This document shows positions 1 to 6,997 of a stretch of 64,000 bases of DNA, piece after piece. Source of the DNA: Roseobacter sinensis (GTDB taxonomy: Bacteria > Pseudomonadota > Alphaproteobacteria > Rhodobacterales > Rhodobacteraceae). The stretch lies in the NCBI RefSeq assembly GCF_025755255.1, contig NZ_JALIEB010000004.1, positions 62,001 to 126,000 of the forward strand. The letters are read 5' to 3'. Each line of letters starts with the position of its first letter. Positions within the stretch are counted from its first letter, which is position 1. Position numbers and translations under genes: made by a program. The notes below the pieces were generated by a model that was not told the DNA's origin, made no database searches, and was given only the letters and a program-made list of their open reading frames with translations.

Positions 1-333
1 GGCCAGCCAGTCCAAGGGATGACGGCCCGGCCCATCGCGAAACGGACGCGCGCTGTAGAGAAGAAACCCCAGGATCAGCGCACCGGCGATGTGCACGATG
101 CGGAAGTTCCAGGTTTCCATCGGGAAGACCGGCAGTCCCGGTATGTCGACACCGGTCCAGTCGCGGATCGACCACCCGTTCAGAACCGCCATGTGGAAGA
201 TCGCGTAGAGCCCGGCAAATATCGCAACAGCGAGTTTCAACGTGCCGGAAAAAACGCTGCGATTCTTCTCGACGAGCTCTTCGTCGACGACCGCTGTATC
301 GAGGGGAGAGGCGCTTTGAGGATCGGATGTCAT
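1..333 (-). CDS. TRAP transporter fused permease, TAXI-associated (partial, N-terminus only)
   Basis: This is the N-terminal 111 codons of an inner-membrane TRAP permease that runs off the left edge. The start is ATG at 333 and the frame stays open to base 1. A short acidic cytoplasmic head is followed by a membrane segment at about residues 30-52. A second segment begins near residue 85, around IVHIAGALILGFLLY. It lies 90 nt downstream of a TAXI-type binding protein on the same strand, the usual order for TAXI-TRAP systems, whose membrane subunit is a single large fused DctQM-like protein. The family call rests mainly on this context and the hydrophobic pattern, because the conserved core lies outside the window. 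Confidence 0.75.
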   Translation of the reverse strand, partial: MTSDPQSASPLDTAVVDEELVEKNRSVFSGTLKLAVAIFAGLYAIFHMAVLNGWSIRDWTGVDIPGLPVFPMETWNFRIVHIAGALILGFLLYSARPFRDGPGRHPLDWLA

Positions 334-387
334 AGGCAGGGCCGCCGCATCTTGTAAGGGACTTCGGAAAGACGCCAAACGGCGTGC

Positions 388-417
388 AAAAAGGGCTCCG
401 CAGGGTCTGCGGAGCCC
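388..417 (-). terminator. Hairpin with T-run between TAXI binding protein and permease
   Basis: A perfect 10-bp stem (393-402 with 408-417, GGGCTCCGCA) has a 5-base loop. On the minus strand it is followed by five T (388-392). It sits inside the apparent operon, so it probably acts as a leaky terminator or 3' stabiliser that gives more binding protein than permease. Confidence 0.7.
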
Positions 418-423
418 GTTCGA

Positions 424-1404
424 TCAGCCGCCGTGGATCTGATCAGCGGGAATGTCGGCGCCCGCATTCTCGATGAACCAGCGCGCCGCACCGGGGTGCC
501 AGGCGATGACGCCGTTGTTCTTGTCCCAGTTCTCCGGAATGGTGGAGCGGGCCGCGCGGTGTATGTTCACCATCCGCTCGTTGTCGGACATGATGATATC
601 GACCACCGCATGCACGAAGCTTTCGGGCAGGTCACAGTTCGCGATGGCGAAGTTCCACATCGAGACCGACCGCGCATCCTCGGTCAGAGTGGTGTAGGTG
701 TCGGCCGCAATGTCGAACTGCGCGACGGGGAACGCCTCCATGATGGTGGCCTGTTCCTCCTCGGTGAACTCGATGATGTTCACATCGGTCTGGACCTCAA
801 GCTGGCTGACCGCCGGCACCGGAACACCCGCCGCAAAGGCGATCACGTCGATCAGCCCGTCCTGCAGCTGTCCGCCGAGGTCAGACCAGGAGCCGTTGCG
901 GCGGTCGAAGTTGACGCCCAGCGTTTCCATCATCCGCGGAAAATAGGTATCGGAGGTGGAACCTGCCGGGCCGAACCCGATCCGCGCGCCATCCGGGATC
1001 TCCGAGATCGAGGTGATCCCCGACGACGACAGCGCCGTGACCGAGAACGGCGTCTGGTACATTGGGAACATCGCGCAGGCATTGGTCATTTGCAGGCCGG
1101 GCGCAATCGGGCTTTCGCCGCGGATCGCTTCGGCCGCCGGACCCATGGTGGTCATGCCGAATTGCGTATCGCCGGTATGGACCAGTGCCATGTTCTGACC
1201 CGGGCCGCCCGTCACCTCGCCGCCACCGGTCAGGCCGAGCTCTTCCGCGACCAGGTTGGCCCAGCCCGAGCCGTAGGCGAAGTAGGTGCCGCCCTGGGAT
1301 GCGGTGGCGACAGTGAAGCTGTCAGGCCAGCCGGTGCGGTCTTCTTCGGCAAAGGCTGCGGTCGAGATAAGCAAACTCGCAAGCGCGAAAGCTGAGTATT
1401 TCAT
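424..1404 (-). CDS. TAXI family TRAP transporter solute-binding protein
   Basis: 326 residues, periplasmic. A signal peptide is clear (MKYSAFALASLLISTAAFA, cleavage near residue 19). The mature start GWPDSFTVATASQGGTYFAYGS matches the TAXI pattern in which the family binds glutamate-like or dicarboxylate ligands (family knowledge; the ligand here is unknown). The body has the expected second-domain phrases, such as GARIGFGPAGSTSDTYFPRM. A strong GGAGG ribosome site precedes the ATG at 1404. It is followed on the same strand by the fused TRAP permease, with a hairpin between them. The length is normal for the family. Confidence 0.88.
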   Translation of the reverse strand: MKYSAFALASLLISTAAFAEEDRTGWPDSFTVATASQGGTYFAYGSGWANLVAEELGLTGGGEVTGGPGQNMALVHTGDTQFGMTTMGPAAEAIRGESPIAPGLQMTNACAMFPMYQTPFSVTALSSSGITSISEIPDGARIGFGPAGSTSDTYFPRMMETLGVNFDRRNGSWSDLGGQLQDGLIDVIAFAAGVPVPAVSQLEVQTDVNIIEFTEEEQATIMEAFPVAQFDIAADTYTTLTEDARSVSMWNFAIANCDLPESFVHAVVDIIMSDNERMVNIHRAARSTIPENWDKNNGVIAWHPGAARWFIENAGADIPADQIHGG

Positions 1405-1780
1405 TCATTTTCCTCCAATGTTGGTACCGACCTTGCCCGATCGGGTGTTTTCAACAAAGTGTGAATTGTGCGGACAGGCCGCAATCTCAAGTCAAAAACC
1501 GAGTGTTGACGCCGAATTTACCCCCAATTCGTCCACAAGTTGTCGGCCCGTGACATTAGAGTGTGCTGTCGCCAAACCGCAAGGCCGAAGTGACAGCTTT
1601 TGCGTCATTTCCCGGTGGCCTGCCACCGGGTGTACGGAGCTTGCCGAACCGCCAGTTTGGTGGGCTACAGTCGGCCAGCCTTTGCCGATGCTGGCCGATG
1701 CGCCTCACCTCGCGCACTTCCTGCTTGATGACTGTTATTTTATAAAATAACAAAATCACGGGAGAAGGCGGAGGCACCCC
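1405..1780. other. Divergent intergenic region between TAXI-TRAP and zur operons
   Basis: 376 bp with no credible gene. It must hold the leftward TRAP promoter and the rightward zur promoter. The only strong signal is the 20-bp palindrome at 1733-1752. No other repeat or RNA structure is obvious. Confidence 0.6.
1733..1752. promoter_or_regulatory. Predicted Zur operator
   Basis: TGTTATTTTATAAAATAACA is a perfect 20-bp palindrome whose arms match the GTTAT/ATAAC arms of alphaproteobacterial Zur boxes. It ends 28 bp before the zur start codon, so bound repressor would cover the promoter. This implies autoregulation and zinc control of the whole zur-zrg operon. Confidence 0.85.
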
Positions 1781-2167
1781 ATGCGCAAGCAGGCCGCGAC
1801 ACGTCAGTCGGACATTCTGTCGGTCTTGACCGCATCTGAGACGCCGATGACCGCGTATCAGATCCTCGAGGAACTGCAGCGGGACGAGCCCGAGATCGCG
1901 CCGCCGACGGTCTATCGCGCACTGGCCGCGCTGACAGAGCAAGGTCGCGCGCACCGGTTGGAATCGCTCAAGTCCTTTGTCCCGTGCCGCTGCGATCATG
2001 CACAAAGCATGGCGCTGCTGACGATCTGTGAAAGCTGCGGTGTCGTCGAAGAACATGACGGTGGCCCGCTGCTGCCCGAGCTGACGGCGCTGATTGCAGC
2101 GACGAACTTCAAACCCGCCCGCCATATCTTCGAACTCCGCGGTCAATGCGGAAACTGTGCCGCGTGA
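1781..2167 (+). CDS. zur: Fur-family zinc uptake regulator Zur
   Basis: 128 residues. The N-terminal winged helix includes PPTVYRALAALTEQG, the recognition-helix phrase typical of Fur/Zur. The C-terminal half carries the metal-binding pattern: PCRCDHAQ, then ICESCG, and a terminal CGNC, so two CxxC pairs that would hold the structural zinc. Zur is favoured over Fur, PerR and Mur because the next genes are a zinc-type cluster with a His-rich periplasmic protein, and because a perfect Zur-like palindrome overlaps the promoter. The start ATG at 1781 follows a GGAGAAGG-type ribosome site. zrgA begins 34 nt downstream. Confidence 0.87.
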   Translation: MRKQAATRQSDILSVLTASETPMTAYQILEELQRDEPEIAPPTVYRALAALTEQGRAHRLESLKSFVPCRCDHAQSMALLTICESCGVVEEHDGGPLLPELTALIAATNFKPARHIFELRGQCGNCAA

Positions 2168-2201
2168 CGCGGCGACATACATTGCCTTGGAAAGGTCTGA
2201 C

Positions 2202-2789
2202 ATGAAACACGGTTTTCCTCTCTTTCTGGTTCTTCTTGCAAGCCCCGCACTCGCTGACGAGACGCGTCAACTCGGTGCGCACGAACATGGCGTTGGCCAG
2301 CTCAACATGGCGATGGAGGGAACGACGCTGGCGCTGGAGCTTCATGCGCCGGGCGCCGACATCGTCGGGTTCGAATACGCCGCCAAGACCGCGGAAGAAC
2401 GCGCGGCGATCGATGCTGCCGTCGCCACGCTGGCGCGCCCGCTCGATCTTTTCGTCGTTCCCGCGACGGCAGAGTGCACGGTGGTCGAAGCTAGCGCGAA
2501 GCTGCAGGGGGCTGACACTCACGACGACCACGACCACGGTCACAGCCACGATGACCACGCCCATGCAGAGCATGACCACGATGCGGCCGAAGCCGAGCAT
2601 GCGGAATTCCATGCGGCTTACGTGCTGAACTGCGCCAATCCCGACGCGCTGTCGGAGATCGGCTTTGCCTATTTCGAGACGTTCGAGAACGCGCGCAAAC
2701 TGGAGGTTCAGATCGTATCGGAGACAGGCGCACAGGCGGCGGAGGTGACCCGGTCCGCGCCAGAGTTGAACCTGCGCGGCATGTTCTGA
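2202..2789 (+). CDS. zrgA: ZrgA-like periplasmic zinc protein (DUF2796)
   Basis: 195 residues. A signal peptide (MKHGFPLFLVLLASPALA) precedes a DUF2796 body that opens with HEHGVGQLNMAMEG. A His/Asp-rich stretch at about residues 107-137 is a clear metal-chelating segment. It is followed by a conserved tail with NCANPDALSEI. DUF2796 proteins are the ZrgA component of the Vibrio cholerae zrgABCDE zinc-acquisition system (family knowledge). Here the protein would capture Zn2+ in the periplasm for the ABC genes that follow. The ATG at 2202 is chosen because it starts exactly at the signal peptide; an upstream in-frame start would add residues overlapping zur. Confidence 0.83.
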   Translation: MKHGFPLFLVLLASPALADETRQLGAHEHGVGQLNMAMEGTTLALELHAPGADIVGFEYAAKTAEERAAIDAAVATLARPLDLFVVPATAECTVVEASAKLQGADTHDDHDHGHSHDDHAHAEHDHDAAEAEHAEFHAAYVLNCANPDALSEIGFAYFETFENARKLEVQIVSETGAQAAEVTRSAPELNLRGMF

Positions 2790-2791
2790 CG

Positions 2792-3493
2792 GTGACGGGG
2801 TCCGGGCCGATGTTGCGGCTGCACGAGGTGCGTTTCAGATGGGCCGGGCGGTCAGGGTTTTCGGTGTCGGTGCCCGACTTGCAGGTGATGCCGGGCGAGA
2901 CGGTTCTGCTGCTGGGGGAAAGCGGCTCGGGGAAGTCGACGCTTCTGTCGCTGATCTGTGGCACGGTTCTTGCGGATTCGGGCCGTGTCGAGGTGTACGG
3001 ACAGGATATCGCGGCCCTCTCCGGCGGCGCGCATGATCGGTTTCGCGCTGAACGGATCGGAATGATCTTCCAGCAGTTCAACCTGCTGCCCTTCGGTTCG
3101 GTCCTGGACAACATCCTGCTGCCGATCCGGTTTGCGCCCGAGCGTCGCGCGCGGGCCGGTGATGCGCGGGCGGAAGCGGTTGAGTTGTGTCACGCGCTGG
3201 GGCTTCCGGCCGGGATTACATCGGCCAAAGCCGCCACGCTCAGCGTCGGGCAGCAGCAGCGGGTCGCCGTGGCGCGGGCGCTCATCGGGCGTCCGCCCAT
3301 CGTGATCGCGGATGAGCCGACCTCCGCGCTTGATGCGGGCACGCAAACGGCCTTTCTCGATCTGCTCTTCGCGCAGGTTCGGGGGCACGGGACGACCTTG
3401 TTGATGGTCAGTCACGATCCGCGGCTGGCGGACCGTTTCGATCGCGTCTTGCACATGCAGGACATCGCCCAGATCGCGCGGCAGGCGGCGTGA
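2792..3493 (+). CDS. ABC transporter ATP-binding protein (LolD/MacB type, zinc cluster)
   Basis: 233 residues, with Walker A GESGSGKST near residue 41, signature SVGQQQRV and Walker B VIADEP. It is the small soluble ATPase of the family that pairs with FtsX-like permeases (LolD, FtsE, MacB). The start is GTG at 2792, two bases after the zrgA stop; an internal ATG at 2810 is an alternative. The next gene overlaps it by 4 nt, so the two are translationally coupled. In the zrg system the matching ATPase is needed for zinc-limited growth (family knowledge). Such ATPases usually drive mechanotransmission or extraction rather than classical import, so its precise action is open. Confidence 0.8.
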   Translation: MTGSGPMLRLHEVRFRWAGRSGFSVSVPDLQVMPGETVLLLGESGSGKSTLLSLICGTVLADSGRVEVYGQDIAALSGGAHDRFRAERIGMIFQQFNLLPFGSVLDNILLPIRFAPERRARAGDARAEAVELCHALGLPAGITSAKAATLSVGQQQRVAVARALIGRPPIVIADEPTSALDAGTQTAFLDLLFAQVRGHGTTLLMVSHDPRLADRFDRVLHMQDIAQIARQAA

Positions 3494-4740
3494 TCCTGCG
3501 GCTTGCCATCGGCTCGCTCGGCGCGCGGGCTCTGACGGTCGGCATGACCGTGCTCGCAATCGCGCTGTCGGTGGTGCTGTTTCTGGGGGTCGAGAAGGTG
3601 CGCACCGGCGCAAAGGCCAGTTTCGCCGACACGATCTCGGGCACGGATCTCATCGTGGGTGCCCGCTCGGGCTCGGTTCAACTGCTGCTCTACTCGGTGT
3701 TCCGCATCGGGAATGCGACGAACAACATCACTTGGCAGAGTTATGAGGCCATCGCGGCGCAGCCGCAGGTGGATTGGATCGTACCGATCTCGCTGGGTGA
3801 CAGCCACCGGCAATTCCGGGTCATGGGCACCAGCGATGCGTTTTTCGACCGCTACAAGTATCGCGGCGGGCGCAGCCTGGCCATGGCCGACGGCGCGCGC
3901 ATGGCCGATCTCTTCGATGCGGTCATCGGTGCCGATGTGGCGGCAACGCTCGGCTATCGGCTGGGCGACCCGATTGTCGTTGCGCATGGCATCGCCTCCT
4001 TCACCGAGCACAAGGACCAACCCTTTCGCATCTCAGGCATTCTGGAGAAGACCGGTACGCCGGTCGACCGGACCGTGATCGTCAGCATGGAGGCGATCGA
4101 GGCGATCCACGTGGATTGGCGCAATGGGGCGCAGGTACCGGGGCAGGCGACACCGGTGGAGACGATCCGGCAGATGGATCTGACACCGAAGGCGGTGACC
4201 GCGGCGCTGGTCGGCGTCAGCAGCCCGCTCCAGACCTTCGCGCTTCAGCGTGCGATCAACGAATTTCCGCAGGAGCCCCTGCTGGCGGTCTTGCCCGGCG
4301 TCGCATTGCAGGAACTCTGGGCCATTGTCGGTGTGGCCGAAACCGCATTGCTCGCTGTTTCAGCCATGGTGGTGGTCACCGCGTTGATCGGGATGATGGC
4401 CACGATCTTCTCCAGTCTGAACGAACGGCGGCGCGAAATGGCCATTCTGCGCGCGATGGGCGCGCGGCCGCGCACCATCGTGGGGCTGCTGGTGCTGGAA
4501 GCGGCGCTGACCGCGGCGGTGGGCGCCATGCTCGGGCTTGGCCTGCTTTACGGTGTCCTGAGTCTTACGCAGCCGATTGTCGACAGCGCCTTTGGTCTCT
4601 GGCTGCCCATCGAGCCGCCGTCGCTGCGCGAAGTCCTGGTCCTGGTCGGAGTGGTGGCTGCTGGCGCAATTGTGAGCCTCGTGCCGGCGCTGCGGGCCTA
4701 TCGCCTGTCGCTGGCCGATGGTATGATGGTGCGGACATGA
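3490..4740 (+). CDS. FtsX-like ABC transporter permease (zinc cluster)
   Basis: 416 residues. One N-terminal membrane helix (about residues 15-35) is followed by a large periplasmic domain (about 40-270, MacB_PCD-like) and three C-terminal helices in an FtsX fold with the motif NERRREMAILRAMGARPRTI. It starts at GTG 3490, overlapping the ATPase stop (GTGA). The periplasmic domain could receive zinc or a loaded partner from ZrgA or the DUF3299 protein, but that is inference. The topology fits MacB/LolC-type permeases and not the ZnuB type, which sets this system apart from classical zinc importers. Confidence 0.82.
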   Translation: MILRLAIGSLGARALTVGMTVLAIALSVVLFLGVEKVRTGAKASFADTISGTDLIVGARSGSVQLLLYSVFRIGNATNNITWQSYEAIAAQPQVDWIVPISLGDSHRQFRVMGTSDAFFDRYKYRGGRSLAMADGARMADLFDAVIGADVAATLGYRLGDPIVVAHGIASFTEHKDQPFRISGILEKTGTPVDRTVIVSMEAIEAIHVDWRNGAQVPGQATPVETIRQMDLTPKAVTAALVGVSSPLQTFALQRAINEFPQEPLLAVLPGVALQELWAIVGVAETALLAVSAMVVVTALIGMMATIFSSLNERRREMAILRAMGARPRTIVGLLVLEAALTAAVGAMLGLGLLYGVLSLTQPIVDSAFGLWLPIEPPSLREVLVLVGVVAAGAIVSLVPALRAYRLSLADGMMVRT

Positions 4741-5243
4741 CCCGATTGACCCGCAGAAATCTCATCGCCGCCGGCCTGGCGGGTGCGACCTGGCCCGCCA
4801 CCGCCCTGGCGACAGCGCCGCGCGCCGTTGCGTGGGACGATCTGATCCCGCCTGGCGTGCCCTATGCCGAGATCATCGGCGAAGGCGAGATGGACGTGGT
4901 CAACGACACCTGGAACCCGATCTATGACGCCAATGCCACCAAGCTGAACGCGGCGCTCGACGGGGCCTACATCCGGATGCCGGGCTACATCATCCCGATG
5001 GAGGTCAGCGCGAATGGGGTGTCGGAGTTCATTCTTGTGCCCTACGTTGGCGCCTGCATTCACGTGCCGCCGCCACCGCCCAACCAACTCGTCTTCGTGA
5101 CAACCGAGATCCCGTGGCCCGGCAATCAGCTTTGGGAAGCCGTTTGGGTCACCGGGACGATGCGCACGCAGCTGCAATCGACGGATCTCGCCGACATCGG
5201 CTATGCGCTCACGGCAGCGGAGATCGAACTCTACGAGTGGTGA
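4737..5243 (+). CDS. DUF3299 exported protein of zinc cluster
   Basis: 168 residues. A twin-arginine-like leader (LTRRNLIAAGLAGATW) suggests Tat export. The body contains WDDLIPPGVPYAEIIGEG, then YIIPMEV and VPYVGACIHVPPPPPNQ, the hallmark of DUF3299. The single Cys-His pair in ACIHVP is a plausible metal or redox site. It starts at ATG 4737, overlapping the permease stop by 4 nt (ATGA). DUF3299 genes habitually follow the zrg-type ATPase and permease. The molecular role is unknown. Confidence 0.8.
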   Translation: MTRLTRRNLIAAGLAGATWPATALATAPRAVAWDDLIPPGVPYAEIIGEGEMDVVNDTWNPIYDANATKLNAALDGAYIRMPGYIIPMEVSANGVSEFILVPYVGACIHVPPPPPNQLVFVTTEIPWPGNQLWEAVWVTGTMRTQLQSTDLADIGYALTAAEIELYEW

Positions 5244-5300
5244 TTGGAGCCGCCGCGCAAGCGGTTCGGCGAGAGTGTGCGCAGATGCAACAGCCTGTCT

Positions 5301-5375
5301 TTTCACCAAGATGAACATTCGGTGAAAGCACCGTTAAGGCGTTATGAAATTACCATTAAAATCAATATCTTGATT
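5301..5375. promoter_or_regulatory. AT-rich leader with two inverted repeats upstream of dioxygenase cassette
   Basis: The 250-bp gap 5244-5493 has no gene. It is locally AT-rich and holds TTTCACC/GGTGAAA arms at 5301-5307 and 5321-5327. A second repeat, AATCAA/TTGATT, lies at 5360-5365 and 5370-5375 with a 4-base loop. These are candidate operator or leader structures for the cassette that begins at 5494. No known factor is assigned. Confidence 0.4.
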
Positions 5376-5493
5376 GATTGGGAGCGTCACCGGTCTCATC
5401 TTTGGTGCAGCGCCGTGGCTCCCCTGCGAGAGGGCTGCGGCCGCTTTTTATCACGTGCGGTTCCCATGTCGCCGAACTTGAGAGGAGTTCCAC

Positions 5494-6066
5494 ATGAAAT
5501 ACTTCAAATGCTTAAAATCAGATATCGACCCAGCGCCGTTTCTGGAGGAAATCGGCAGCATCTCTGACGCCTGGGATCTGTCGACCGGTCGGCAGGACAA
5601 GATCGCCGTTCAGCGTGAGGCCAAGGCGATCCCGCTGAGGGGTCTGCGGAAATCGGCGATCCGCGGGCGCGCGCGCCGAGACGTGCACGAAAGCCGCTGG
5701 ACGACCGGCTCGGCGCAGTATCCCGTCGCGCGGGCGTTCCTGGAAAGCTTTGCAAAGGAGCAGGCCAGCATCCTCGGGCGTGCCAAGATCGTCTGCCTGC
5801 CGGCAGGCAAGCGGGTCTACCCGCATATCGACCGTGGCGAGTACTACCGCGTGCGCAACCGCTATCACCTCGTTCTTACCTCGACCCACGGCTCCTGGAT
5901 GAAGGCCGGTGACGAAGAGGTGCGCATGCAGCAGGGCGAGCTGTGGTGGTTCGACAACGACCAGATGCATGAAGCCAACAACGACGGGGATCAGGACCGC
6001 GTCCATATGATCTTCGACATGCTGCCGTCACACCTCGCCGAGGATGTTCTGGGCAGCGCCGCCTGA
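5494..6066 (+). CDS. Aspartyl/asparaginyl beta-hydroxylase-family dioxygenase
   Basis: 190 residues, cytoplasmic. It contains the Asp_Arg_Hydrox cupin core: H111-x-D113 in YPHIDRGEYYRVRNRYHLVL, distal H159 in WWFDNDQMHEANN, and R169 in DRVHMIFDML. These are the Fe(II) ligands and the 2-oxoglutarate-binding Arg. The family hydroxylates Asp, Asn, Pro or Arg side chains or free small molecules. A GAGAGGAG ribosome site precedes ATG 5494. It heads a three-gene run with a hydrolase and an ABC transporter, so its substrate may be a peptide or metabolite that is then exported. The substrate cannot be read from the sequence. Confidence 0.83.
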   Translation: MKYFKCLKSDIDPAPFLEEIGSISDAWDLSTGRQDKIAVQREAKAIPLRGLRKSAIRGRARRDVHESRWTTGSAQYPVARAFLESFAKEQASILGRAKIVCLPAGKRVYPHIDRGEYYRVRNRYHLVLTSTHGSWMKAGDEEVRMQQGELWWFDNDQMHEANNDGDQDRVHMIFDMLPSHLAEDVLGSAA

Positions 6067-6094
6067 CGGTCAGGCAAAAAAGGGAGTGCCACCC

Positions 6095-6997
6095 ATGTGT
6101 ATTCGATCCAACACCATGCTCAGATATCCGCAGGCCTACCGGCTGGTCTATCGGCCGCCGACCGGCCCGTCAGGTCTGGCGTGCTGGCTGGCGCTTCCTC
6201 AGGTCATCGCGCCGGATGCAACCCCGCTTGTGGCGGTGCATGGCATCCGGCGCGGCGCCGATCTGCAGGCGACGCTCTTTGCGCGCCGCGCTGCGGTGCA
6301 GGGCCGGCCCGTGATCGCACCGATCTTCGACAAGGAGAACTGGTTGGGCTATCAGCAGGCGGTTCTCTGCGGGCGGGCTGACCTCGCGCTTCTCGACCTC
6401 CTGCTCCGGCTGCGGCGAGAGGGCGTGGTCCGGACCGAACAGATCGCGCTTTTCGGCTTCTCTGGTGGTGCTCAGTTCGCGCATCGCTTTGCCCTGCTGC
6501 ACCCTGAGCGGGTGGCGCGGCTGAGCATTGCGTCTCCCGGCTGGTATACCTTCCCCGATGCGGAATCCTACCTCTACGGCCTGTGGCCGCGGCCGGATCA
6601 CGCGGACGAGTGGAGCTATCGGATGGTGGCCGGGCTCGACCGGTTTCTCGCGATCCCAATGCGGGTGACGGTTGGCGAAAAGGACTGCGCGCGCGACAAG
6701 AACACCCGCAGTGGACCGGCCATTGATGCGCAGCAAGGCTTGCATCGCCGCGCGCGGGCCGCTCGCTGGACCCGGGCGGTGCGGCAGGCCGCCGAAGAGC
6801 TGAAGGTTCGTCCCGATATCGAGCTGCACGTGCTGCCAAACTGCGGTCACGATTTCGAAACCTGTGTGCGGCGCGGCGGCCTCGACCGGATCGTCCTCCC
6901 AGAGGTGCCAGAGCCCGCCGCTTGCACCGGAACCTGTTCCCCAGCCGAACGCCGGGCTTGCGCGCATCAGCAAGGCCGACTGGAGGTGGTGTCATGA
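6095..6997 (+). CDS. Alpha/beta hydrolase
   Basis: 300 residues. The nucleophile elbow is LFGFSGGAQFAHRFA (S123), with an oxyanion-side phrase VAVHGIRRGAD near residue 48 and a late His in LPNCGHDFE (H252). The acid residue is not certain. No signal peptide is seen, so it is cytoplasmic. ATG 6095 has a good AGGGAG site; an upstream in-frame ATG at 6044 lies inside the dioxygenase gene. The 3' end overlaps the ABC gene by 4 nt (ATGA). The segment after the His is Cys- and Arg-rich and poorly conserved in appearance. The specific reaction is unknown. Confidence 0.78.
   Translation: MCIRSNTMLRYPQAYRLVYRPPTGPSGLACWLALPQVIAPDATPLVAVHGIRRGADLQATLFARRAAVQGRPVIAPIFDKENWLGYQQAVLCGRADLALLDLLLRLRREGVVRTEQIALFGFSGGAQFAHRFALLHPERVARLSIASPGWYTFPDAESYLYGLWPRPDHADEWSYRMVAGLDRFLAIPMRVTVGEKDCARDKNTRSGPAIDAQQGLHRRARAARWTRAVRQAAEELKVRPDIELHVLPNCGHDFETCVRRGGLDRIVLPEVPEPAACTGTCSPAERRACAHQQGRLEVVS

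Noticed and set aside
433-1395. Long open frame (320 codons) on the plus strand opposite the TAXI binding-protein gene
   Set aside because: It is Arg/Gly/His-rich with no domain, and mirrors a well-supported gene with a signal peptide. High GC at third positions yields such antisense frames.
5344-5373. Nine-codon frame (ATG at 5344) as a peptide precursor for the dioxygenase cassette
   Set aside because: Too short and without a ribosome site; it falls in an AT-rich promoter-like segment.
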